Positions 44,697 through 54,976 of a stretch of 64,000 nt of DNA are shown piece by piece; within the stretch, counting starts at the first letter, position 1; each line of letters begins with the position of its first letter. Both the position numbers and the translations under genes were made by a program. The notes under the pieces are model-generated. The model did no database searches. It saw only the letters and a list, made by a program, of their open reading frames with translations, and was not told the origin of the DNA. The DNA lies in NCBI GenBank assembly GCA_021432635.1, contig MU270078.1, positions 329,416 through 393,415 of the forward strand. The letters run 5' to 3'. The stretch is from Thozetella sp. PMI_491. Its lineage: Eukaryota > Ascomycota > Sordariomycetes > Chaetosphaeriales > Chaetosphaeriaceae.

Positions 44697-46611
44697 GACC
44701 ACACCCTTTCAGTTCCAGAACGCGACCCTGGAGCGCAATCTGCAGGCCGGCGGCGGCGATGAACAAAGAAGCACACGTCTGGTAAAGTGAGAGAGAATAT
44801 CCTCACGCTGACCATCGTTGCTCGCGGCAGCCTCTTTTTCTAGAGGTAATGGGTACCAAGAGCCGCATCCCTATCTTCGGTGTCTATCGTCTCTCTTGCG
44901 GGCGTTGTCACGCCCGTGGGCAGATCTACACAAGGATATATTATCCCGAAACCTCTAGCAAACAGGGGGGGCGTGTTTAGAGGCCACGTAGTGCATCCAA
45001 TCTTTCACGCGTGAGCGTCAGCATTCCAGTGCAGAAGGGCGAGAGGCCAACGAAGGCAATAGCTTTAGTACGAACGAGAATCCAAGCGTAAGGGTGAGCC
45101 AGGGATCTAGAAGGCACGAAAAAATTGCAATAGTCGCAAGAGGTACCTACGCTAACTTGTGGCCGGGCAGTATTCTGTGTAACTTGCATTCCCTCTGCCG
45201 GCCTGGGCAAAGAAGGTTTGTGGCGCTGCTCTCTGGACCGTGCCAGCCCGGCTCGTCGTTCCAGGAGCAAACTACTCCTCCCGTGTCCAACACCTGAGAG
45301 CGTTTGAGCCCCTCACACTTCGCCCGTCCCGCCCGGTTTGGTCGCAGGGCAGGGTTGCCAGAAAGGGGCCGCATTACTATTAATTCCCTAGTGATTGAGC
45401 AATTCCTGCGTCACTAGCCTGGGCCTAGTAGAACCCAGCTTTCATCGGTTTTGGCTGGCAAGAAGCGCCATAAGTTATTTTCTCCGGTAGCTGTCTGATT
45501 TATACCCTACCCTGAACTACAATAGGAAGGTGGACGGGCAGAGCCAACTAGTTTTTGCTGTTATGTTATCGAGGGCGATTAGCGCGGAGCGAGTGAGATC
45601 CTACTAAGCTATGCGGCTCTCGTAATCGCCTTGAATTAGCTCACTTGGAGAATACGTATCTTTGACACGGTGACCTCAGTAACATAAACATGCAGTGCTC
45701 TCTCCTTTCTGCCCAAGCCCGCTCGCCTCCAGACCGTAGAATGCCCAGTAGTGTATTTATAAAGGCCCTTACTCCCACAAGGACATAGGTCTAGATATAC
45801 TCGATTGTATCCAGCCAGCTCACATACCCTTTCCACCCGGTCAGATTTTAAATACCGCGCCGGCTAGTGGATTCTCGGCATCTTAGAGAAGTGTATTACA
45901 TATACGAACCGGCAACTCTCGGGCCGCCCTACCTTTAGCCTTGTCATAGTATTCTAATGCCTTTGAATATCGGAAGGCCTCTCATGGTTGACAGATGCAC
46001 TAAGCATGCAACTTCTAACATGCCAGTAGATCAAAGCCGTGGAACTAGGTCAAATTAACAGTAGAGAGGATAAGGGACTAGCCCGCTTGCCTATTTCTCA
46101 ATCCAGAGCCTCACGTATTGCGCAAAGATCTTCATCAATATATGAGCCCGTCACACTCTTATAAAGAGGAATCATGCCATATAAGATGTCTTATTTTGCT
46201 ATTATCAACGTAGTTATGCTTAAAATATCGATTAAAATATTCAATAACACGTGATATTAAATCGAGAGGGCCAGATCAAAGGAGCAAGGCCCATAGGAAC
46301 ATATTCGAGGAATAAGTATCGGATTAAAGACATTGTTTAGCACCAAAAAATCCCCAATAATCGATAAGTAGAAGAGCGGTGGAGAAGACCAAAGATACGT
46401 AGGCTAAGGTAATTGGCATAGTAAGCTATTCTACTCTCTAGTAGATATCGTAATATAAATATCATGAATGATAAACGTGATTCTAGTCTAAGAGCAAATC
46501 TTTTTTAGAAGTCCTAATCGAGGTTTCTTTGACAACAAGTTCCATCGACTCCAATGTCTCGAAGAGCCTAGCATCCAACATCCTAGAGCTTCAAAGCTCA
46601 AGCGATGATAT
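44697..46611. other. long gene-poor region
   Basis: 1,915 bases without a supported gene. It becomes AT-rich from about 46100 to 46500. One segment (46424-46464) is a diverged copy of one at 43216-43256. The right end is downstream of the GMC gene. Confidence 0.5.
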
Positions 46612-48619
46612 CTAGGCTGAGACAAGCTCCCGGATCAAGATATCAGCAGCTTTCTCTCCAATCGTCAGCGCAGTATTGTTAGTATTCGCGCCCACAATCT
46701 GTGGTAGAATGCTCAAGTCTGCAACTTTCAAGCCCTCGACCCCGTACACGTTCAAGCTTGCATCGACGACCCCGCCTTGCTCTTGAGGGGCCATCCTACA
46801 CGTTCCCGAAGAGTGCCAAAAACTCGAAACCTTCTCGCGCACGTACTGATCGATGACGGCGTCATCTTCCGCGCTGTATTCGACATTAGCCACGTCATCC
46901 GGGAGAGGGCCGTCCGTATCGGTGCAGGCCGCCTTGGAGCCGGGGGGGAATGGTGGGTGCCAGGGGGCCCATTCGCCTCGGTAATGGTTCATACGGCGCG
47001 CCATTTCGCGCTGTGTCTTGTACGCCCACCGAGCCTTCTTGATGTCGATCCCGGCGTCGTCGGAAAGGAAGCCCACGTCGAAGTCGGCGGGGGCGTCGAT
47101 CCCTGGGCCTGTGATGTGGATACTTCCAGTAGAGCGTGGATAGGTACTGAAAGTCGTAAAGCCGAGATATTGCCCTGGTGGAACCCCAGTTGGATCTCCC
47201 GGGAACCTGATAACTATTAGTTCTGCATCTGCCTCTGTATTGGTATTCAAACTTGGGCTTTATTCTTACCCTTCGACTAGCGTGATGATGGATAAAGGCT
47301 TGTCGGGGATGTTCTTGTAGTTATTGTCCCAGTATTGCTGGAATTCGGGGCCAAGAGCCGCAATATCGGCGTCACTTGGCCGAAGCTTGGAGGTCATATC
47401 CATAGCATTCCATCCGAGGAGTGGGTTATTTTCCTGTATCATTTGTCCGATATTTACCTCTCCGCGAAGGACGTTATCCATTGTCTGGGTAGGGTTAAGG
47501 TCCGATTTATAGGCATAAATCATTCCGGGGTGATCTCGGTAGCTGTCGCCCACGCCCAAAAGCGCCGCAACGACCGGAACGCCGGCCTTCTCTAGAATTT
47601 CAGATCTGCCCACGCCAGATCTCTCGAGTAAAAGTGGGCTGACAGCGCTTCCACATGAAACAACAACCATCCGTCGAGCCTTAACGGTCCTGGAAGCGCT
47701 AGAGGCGGAGATGTCTTGGTTGAGAAACGCTGGGTTGGGCCTATACGTGATCCCGACGGCCTTTTTGCCGTCAAACAGAACGCGTTCAACCTGGGACTCT
47801 ACTAGGATGTGAAGATTCGGATGCGCATCGTCTCGGAGCCGAGGGTGTATATAACGGTGCGCGGCATCCTGGCGCTTTCCTTCCGGGGATATATAACGCA
47901 GTGCTCGTTGCATGCCGTTGGTGGCACCTAGGCCCTGCGTGTCTTCTTTTTCGGGCCAGCCGACCTTTTCCGCCGCTTGGATTAAATCATCTGCTACCTC
48001 CGCTGCCCCGAACCCGCCGTTAGAGATGTGGACGGGCCCGCTATAGCCGTGAACCTCCTTAGATCCAGGGCCGTGGAATGTTTCAAGCTACCAGCACTCA
48101 TTAGCTACGAAGCCGGAAGGGAACAGATAGAAGTTTATAGCACCTTTTTAAGAAATGGGATCATTTCATCAGCTGACCATCCGGTCATGTTCCAAGAGTC
48201 CCAGTCAGACCTTTGCGCTCGGCTGTAGGTCAAAAAGTTGATGGAGGACCCTCCTCCCAGAAGACCGCCGCTCGGAATAATCATGTCGCGATTTGCGGTG
48301 CTAGGCGACTTGTTTCCCATGTGGAATAGAGCAGTCTTACTGTTTGGCTGTAGGTTGGCGAAGAAAAGGGCAGGGTAGATCACTTCGGGCATGTTGAAAT
48401 TGTTCGGCCCTCCTTCCAACACTAGGATGGATAGATTCGGGTCGGCATCTGACAGGCGCGCTGCAATTACGCAGGCAGCCGTCCCACCTGTCGAGGCGTC
48501 AGCGGCCATCCTTTGCTATAGCTATATCCAAGCCTGTCCACAGAGGGTAGGGACTTGCCTCCAGCGATAATAACATCCACCTCAGTGATGTTACTAGGAA
48601 GCTGAGTGTACAGTCCCAT
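46612..48619 (-). CDS. GMC-family flavin oxidoreductase (alcohol oxidase-like)
   Basis: Exons 48619-48559, 48487-48144, 48087-47270 and 47206-46612, 605 residues. Intron 1 (48488-48558) has a GC donor (GCAAGT) and a CTGAC branch point; splicing there rebuilds the FAD motif AGGGTAACVIAARL. Further GMC signatures are GGLLGGGSSIN (PROSITE-type signature 1), the second signature region SAVSPLLLERSGVG, and the C-terminal catalytic His in SSFWHSSGTCRM. The family oxidises alcohols using FAD and usually oxygen. The closing motif has Asn (GANTNNTAL) where others have His or Asn. It has no signal peptide. A Zn2Cys6 regulator on the same strand lies 0.8 kb upstream. Confidence 0.87.
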
Positions 48620-49402
48620 AGTTACCTTAGTAATTAACGTAGTAGATGTCAACTGGAGTGACTGCAGCGATCAAGCAAGAAGGTCGAAGTGTAGAGCAAA
48701 CAGCTTCCCAGTGTCATGGAAGGACCACTGTTATTTATATTTGCGCTACGCCGCCTAACAGCATCTACACGGATCTTACCCGAAGAAAGGTGATGCAATG
48801 CTTGTAAGGATTCCTTCGAGTGGACGAGTCATGAAATGCCATCCGACTTGTCGGCTGGGCGCCTAGGGGTAGCCTTGTAGTACAAGTTCGTTCCAATACA
48901 TAACTACATGGAAAATGACTTCTTGATTGGTCGCTTCGCTCTCCTCGCCAATGGAATTTGAGTAGTGGGGACAAGGCTGGGCAATATGGGATCCGTCTCA
49001 CCAGTTTAGGCGCATGTCCCCAGCAGCAGCAGAATCGGATCTACACTAGCCCTCGCCCCTGCCCCAACACCTCTCGAACCACCCTCCCTTCCCGCCCGTT
49101 TTACGAACGCTGCCTCATTAGCATGCCGGTACAGACTACCAGTCAGAACGGGGAGTCAAGCTAGATCCTTTGTCTCACGTCAAGCGTTTATTGCCCAAAG
49201 CAGGCCCAAGATTCGAGTACTTTTCATTTGCACGCTCTACTAAAAGCAGAGACGAAAATCAGGATATTCTCATTCACACGATATACCAAAGGTGGGTAAG
49301 CCTTTTACGATCCCCCAATCTCTCAATAGATATACTCGAATGTAGTCTCGCTATCGATATATTGCAGCTCAATAGACGATGGCTATAGTCCGCAGACAAA
49401 CA
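48620..49402. other. intergenic, upstream of GMC gene
   Basis: 783 bases between the GMC start and the stop of the Zn2Cys6 gene, both on the minus strand. It holds the GMC promoter. No open frame is convincing. Confidence 0.45.
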
Positions 49403-51263
49403 CTAATTTACTGCGCATTTGACAAATGGGTAGTCTGACCGTGGGTCGTAGGGCCAGACCTGGCTACTGTCTAGCTTGAGGAGCTGTGGCTTAGCAGCAG
49501 GGGTAGTCTATGCAGTTAGTTGGATTGCATTTTTCCCTGCGATCGTGACAGGGGGTTTCTCCTGACTTACGGCATCGACGTAGACGAGCTCGCATTGGCG
49601 GAACAAGTTGCCTTCTGCATCTCGCTTGATGAATGCTAAAGGGTGTCCGGTCACAGGTTTCCCACCCACTTCTCCACAGATGACAAGATTCTGATCGAAC
49701 GTTGTGTCCCTGACCCTGAGTGAGTCCGGCGGAATGTCATCCCACGAAAAGTCTCCCACTGGCTGGTCGAACTCATCAAGCGTCAGGTTATGTTCAATCT
49801 CAATGATACGCCGGTCACATTTGTACATCTTTTGAGCGTCCCAAAAGGCTTCTCTGACAGCACCATATGTTTTAACCAATTGTAGCCCCTCAAGCCGGAG
49901 ACGTAGATCGCGGCACTTGGTGCCGACGAGGTGAACCAGGACAAGGTATCCTATCTCAAGCCTGAACTCGGGCCCCAAGGTGTCAATTCGCGGCTGCAGC
50001 TTCTGGCTTAGGTTCTTACAGAGCTGTGTTAAATGTCGAAAATTGTTCAGAAGTCGGTCGTATACCTCTTCACTGGGGTCGAGCGTCCCCGAGGTCCAAA
50101 TATGGCAAATTTCGATGCGAACATTGAAGAGCAAAAGCCATACTTCTTCCTCTTCGGAAAGTGGCCGCTGGTGTGCAATAATCTGTCGCTTGAACTTTGA
50201 CAATGCGGGGCGTAGCCGTCCTATGGACTGCAGGAGCTCCGCCTGCATCTTTACGAGTCCAGGAGAAACCTCCTGTCCATACGAAGCCCCGTAACGATAG
50301 CTGTCTCCGTAGCGAGAAAGGTCCATTGTGCGGCCTACGGCATCCTCGATGAAGTAGTTCGCCTCTTCAAACGAGGCAAATCCGCTGGGGACAAACTGTG
50401 GCGGGATCAGACGAGGAGTACCGATACCCCCAAAAAAGATCGGCATCGTGGATAAGCGACGGAAAATTGGAGCCAGATAGCTCTGGCTCCAGAGGGCCGT
50501 AGACCGGATACTTTCCAGTATGGCTACTCCATGCTGGCAGTGTATCACGGCCTGGGCTCTATTTTCCTGCACTACCTCGATGCAGATGAAGAGAAGGCAT
50601 GCCAACAGCACGAGAGGCTCGTGCCGGACTTCCCTCAGGCTCCGTACCGCAGTGTTGTAGTGTGCGAGGGCGAATTCGTTGGACTTCAATTTACCGAGAT
50701 CGTTGTCTCTGCAGGATAGGTTCTCGTACAGCGAGCTTATGGCGACCAGAGCGTGGCGTACGATGGGCTCGGAATTGCTGAGCTGCAGGACTAGATCGGT
50801 CCAGAAGTAGGAATCGTACGGGCCAGAGAGCCCCGCAGCGACCCGGGCTCGGAAGAAGTGCAGGGCTCTCGCCTCAGACGGCTGCGTACAGGCGGGGAAG
50901 AGTCGCCTGGGCTGGTGGGTGATGCTTGACGTCTCGGCGTCTTTGTAGCCGTCGCACTTTCGACCCGTTCTAGTGCATCGGTCACAGTGTGGTTTCGCTT
51001 CATCACACTATGGTTACGGAGATTAGTTCACGACGTGTTGTGTCATAGCTCGATCATGGCCGTGCGAATCATGTCATGTCCTACCTTGATCTTCCGGATC
51101 CTGTATCTACTGGTTAGCCGCCGCGCGTGCCGACTTTTCTGTTACATCGTGACGCGAGTCGTGCTCAAAAGGAGACGGAATTAAAGTCTGATCTAGATGG
51201 TGCCTCGACTTACCTGCATGTTATGCAGCCAGTGCGGACTTTTACGCTGCCTTTACGCGCCAT
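49403..51263 (-). CDS. Zn2Cys6 transcription factor with a 16-nt exon in its zinc cluster
   Basis: Exons 51263-51214, 51100-51085 (16 nt), 51007-49571 and 49507-49403, 535 residues. The start MARKGSVKVRTGC lies on exon 1. The zinc cluster C-x2-C-x6-C-x6-C-x2-C-x6-C is assembled from three exons: exon 1 ends CITC plus two bases of the Arg codon, the 16-nt exon supplies RIRKIK, and exon 3 starts at the third Cys. Introns are 113, 77 and 63 nt. The middle region is the usual fungal regulator helical domain. The last intron (GTAAGT, 49508-49570) changes the C-terminus to PFVKCAVN. Nuclear, DNA-binding. The GMC gene next to it is a possible target. Confidence 0.85.
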
Positions 51264-52461
51264 TTCAACATCAGGGGTCGTCTGGTGTAGTGTTTTCGGT
51301 GCTTGCGCGGTCAATCTTCCGTGAGACCGAGCTGGCGAGTCAATGGTCCTTTAAGAGGAAGTCGTCTGGGGAAGCCGTGCACGAGCCAAGACCGTGAGAC
51401 GGGATTGTGGCTCGCCATTGGCGAAGAGAGCGACCTGGCCAATCATGCGCGTTGATTGATCACCTCCCCACCTCCTTGTCCACTCGACTTCTCCATCGAG
51501 TGGAGTGTAAGCAGACCCACTAGGTACCTTATTACGGACCTCTGGTAACGTGGGTGGTGGTGAATCGTGACGACCCTCATGTCATCCTCAATGCTCTTGC
51601 TCATAGCTATGGCGATGTAGCTATCTAAAGTACCTATGCAGAAGCATCCAAGGGTATCTTGAAGGAAATTCCATCTAGACATGGAGACCGGGATGGCAGC
51701 GTTGTTTTTCCTTTTACCCCTGGGCTGATCCGGGCCGGGGTGACTCTAGATTAGACCTATGCCTCCTTGCCCTGGATACAAGTAGCCAGGGATAACTTTC
51801 TCTTCTTGGCTTTCTATTCTTTTAAGGATATACATTGCACTACAATGTCCATTTTATTCCGCCTTACCTGACAAATTGCCATCGATGTGCCGTTCCTCGT
51901 CGAGGGCTGTGTAACAGCCGATTCGTATATGCAAGCAAGGGGGAGTCAAGGTTCAACCTACCGTCGTAGCCACTGTCACTGTCAATGGAAGCTAGAAGCA
52001 TCCGATGCGTGACGACTGGCAGCCCTATAATGTCTGAATTGGAAGGTGACACAGAGAGGCGACCGAATCAAAATCGCCGAGAAACACAGTCTACAGTTAC
52101 TGGTTGGTAGATAGAGCTCCGTAAAGGCATTAGTAATAACAAGAATTCTTGTTACCGTAGCACATCTATCGAGTACGAATACGAATCCTGAATCTGCCTA
52201 TCTTTGTCTAGGAGGGTGTAGTTTCATAGTCTATGTGTGAGGCACAGGCTTACTGGACCCTACTCTCATCTGGGAATTTTATAGGTTAACTTGAAGTTGA
52301 GAAGTCTTTGGACAAAGTATATAAGGAATACTGCTTCTCCCTTCGCAAAACTAAGACCCCCTATTCATCATAGTCTATCTTCGTCGGAAAGTTGGCTTCT
52401 CCTTCTTCCTCACAACATCAGTATCAAGCCAAAATCCACGTCCCTAAACTTTCATTGTACA
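51264..52461. repeat. intergenic with diverged dispersed repeat
   Basis: 1,198 bases without a gene. About 51742-51830 resembles 62878-62955 (TCTAGATT[A/G]GACC[T/C]ATGCC start, CTTGCCCT, AGTAGC, GATA-CTTTCT blocks), pointing to an old mobile-element copy. Confidence 0.4.
52318..52325 (+). promoter_or_regulatory. TATA box candidate of the broken secreted-protein gene
   Basis: TATATAAG about 137 bases before the ATG at 52462. Position and sequence fit a fungal core promoter. Confidence 0.45.
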
Positions 52462-52980
52462 ATGAAGTCCTTTAAAAAATTAGTTCTCGCTCTTGTTGCG
52501 TCTGCTTTCTATACCAGCTAAGTTTAGTCTCAGTGCACTCCTCAAGGAATAGGAAACTGCAATCTGGGCTTCACTGGCCATGAAGTCAGTACGTTAAAGC
52601 CACCCACTTTCCTAATTGTTGATGTGCCTAGCTTCTGCGGTCTAACTTTTCTATAGAAACTGGTTATTATTGAATCTGGATTTCAATACAAAGTCATAGT
52701 TCCTGGCGGCGGCGGCGATGAACGCATCATCTGGGATACAGCCACCATATACAACTATAGATGTGATGTTATCGGCGGTGTGGCCAACCCGGTGATCGGT
52801 GAAGCGATCGACTCCCAGTTACCGCGGACAGTAGTTATCGAGAGGCTCAACACTTACGTAAACTACTTTGACATCGCCATGTGTTACTCTGATTACTGTT
52901 TTGATGGGGAGTTTGCATGCTCGACAACAGTCGAGAATGGCCACTTTGTTAATCGCTGCCAGCATGCTTTTCCATGCTGA
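52462..52980 (+). pseudogene. small secreted protein gene broken by two in-frame stops
   Basis: ATG 52462 opens a clean signal peptide (MKSFKKLVLALVASAF). TAA at 52519-52521 and TAG at 52525-52527 then interrupt the frame. After them the same frame continues protein-like to 52584, a 72-nt intron (donor GTCAGT, acceptor TATAG, branch TCTAAC) follows, and exon 2 (52657-52980) is open to TGA. The second exon has six Cys and a Gly-rich loop. No family is recognised; size and signal fit a secreted effector-like protein. Both stops are what a C-to-T change at a CpA site makes from a Gln codon, the mark of RIP. Read-through or an unseen splice event would be the alternative. Confidence 0.65.
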
Positions 52981-53924
52981 TGTCTGGCATTATATTTGAT
53001 GGCCCGGATACCGTTGGGCATCGGTGCCGATTCTGCCAGGGGAATCCGCCCTGAAGCCGGGTCCGCTGGTTTATAACAGGCCTGGCTGATGCAGCCCTGT
53101 GTTGGTTGGTAACACCAAGATCTCAGTATAAGTGTAGAGCTTATAACTTAGATTAATTGCTTGAAGAGTAAAGGCTAGGATATATTATCTAGGTAGAGAC
53201 TGGAATCTTATATATCAAGTTGTTCCTCATGGCTCAACTGGGCTCGCTGGTGAGACCCAGGTGAGTGTTCGCTCCTAGCTTACTTCGAGCGGCAGGTGAG
53301 TTTTTCCCTGATTGGCCAAGACCACTATTGTCGTAGTCTGAGGCTGCGACTCAGTGGTTCTGCTGTGGTCGTCTGCTCTAAGCCCGCGATGGCCTTCTTG
53401 ACAGGTTGGATGCCGGGGCTGAGGCAGGGTCGTAACAGAGGACAATCACCTTCAACTTATCGAAAACTGCTGTCCCTACGAAACAGCCTTAACTGCTGGG
53501 GCATCGCAGCGCCATCGCCAGGCATGCCGACGACCTAGCCACACGCCTGAAACTCCCGGACAATACGGAACTTGTAGTCCGGGGCCGTCCGAGAATTATA
53601 CGCATACCTGTTCCCACTGTTGATCCCTGAGCTTCATAGGATCGCCGCCGTTCAAGAACAATGCTGCATCTTCAAAGCTCTCCTCGCTTCTCGCGGCGGG
53701 AGGAGTCCAAAAGACGCGCGAGCGAGGTCGCATTGCAGGCTGTGCCAGTCATCACCATTCTACAATAACGTACGTATGACGCCGATATGGTAAATATCGT
53801 TGATACTTCAATTGATCTCTGCATTTGCACGGAGGCGTGGGAAACCATGCTTGATGGGGAAAACCACGCCGAGATCTACCACCATCTCCCCAGCCAATGC
53901 CGACAAGCAATACCGTATCTGAGA
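52981..53924. other. intergenic, convergent genes
   Basis: 944 bases between the broken secreted-protein gene and the microexon gene, which converge. Its left end carries 3' sequence of the former and its right end the 3' UTR of the latter. Short frames are present, none supported. Confidence 0.45.
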
Positions 53925-54976
53925 TTACTAGATTGTTCCAAACTCAGAATCAGGTGCCGAATTCCACATGTGTCTTCCATACCGGGATGCGACCACTTAC
54001 GCACTAGATGACCACACAGTGAGTATTGACGCTTTCTCAACCTCTTATCATTTCCGTTTTGGAGAGCCACACGTACATTCTACCACACGAATTATTAGCG
54101 CTAAACTCTCTTGTTCAACCAAAGCAACAGCCACTTACTTTCTAAAACGTATGTCTTTAGTAGGTGCCCGTCTGCGAAATTGAAGCTGCTGCAGTTTGTT
54201 AAAAGGAGGAGGGGGCGGTAAACAACCTACTTTCTACCAGTCCACCGTCAACATCACGCTAACCGCAAAGTTAATACCACCGGGACAAGGATCTAGGTAC
54301 TTACGCACTGCTCCCAAGTGCCTGCATTAGTAAAGATGCTCCATGGCGGTCGCTAGTCTTTCTATATAATGGTGGGCCACTTACATTCTAAACCCATCGT
54401 GTCAAACCTGCACACTTAATTTCGTAGTAACGGTAGCCTTAGTAGGGATAAAAGCGACTTACTTCGCCCTAGATGGTCATGAAGTTAATATACGAGTTTC
54501 GCTTGGTGAGTTATTGTCTGTAGAGAAGGTATAAAACTTACACACTAGCGGTTACGTGGTTAAACCCCTCGCTCTTACTATGATTACGGCCTGTCGTACG
54601 GGTACAGCCACTTACCACCTGCCAGTTCATATGTGAGTCCTAGATGCTTTCTCGTCTATAATATTATAGACAGAGAGTAAAAGGACTTACGCAATCCTAT
54701 CTCATCGGGTCAGCGTCAAATGTCAATGAGCAGCACGTGCGTGGGAGGTCATAATCTTACAATCTTTTGACATGGTTAACTCAGTACTCGGTCTCACCAA
54801 AGTGTCAGCAGGCGTAGCTGTAACTGGGGTAAATACCTCCTGCAAACGGGTTAATGAAGTTAGACAGATCAGAATCGAAGACTCACTCTATCCTCCAAAA
54901 CGTCTACGGTCGGGAAGGCCAGGACTTGCGCGGAGGCAAAGGCGAAAAGAGCGAAAAGAGAATAGGATACCTTCAT
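53925..54976 (-). CDS. secreted cysteine-rich peptide coded by 14 exons, twelve of them 3- or 6-nt microexons
   Basis: Exon 1 (54976-54887, 30 codons) encodes a signal peptide MKVSYSLFALFAFASAQVLA and ten further residues. Then come microexons, each flanked by an AG acceptor and a GT donor (mostly GTAAGT): Glu 54839-54837, Ile 54763-54761, Asp-Cys 54696-54691, Val 54618-54616, Cys 54544-54542, Gly-Glu 54468-54463, Asn 54387-54385, Cys 54307-54305, Lys 54233-54231, Lys 54141-54139, Asn 54079-54077, Cys 54003-54001. The stop TAA is at 53927-53925. The introns are 47, 73, 64, 72, 71, 73, 75, 77, 71, 89, 59, 73 and 73 nt; all are phase 0, unrelated in sequence, and most have a branch-like CTAAC/CTGAC/TTAAC word. 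The product is 44 residues; the Cys pattern is C-x-C-x3-C-x3-C. The family is unknown; metal binding or a secreted signal are possible roles. Confidence 0.8.

Noticed and set aside
53995-54763. Regular array of ACTTAC words could be a tandem repeat or CRISPR-like array
   Set aside because: The words are the reverse complement of splice donors. The sequences between them share no repeat unit, and fungi have no CRISPR arrays. The microexon reading explains spacing, phase, signal peptide and stop together.
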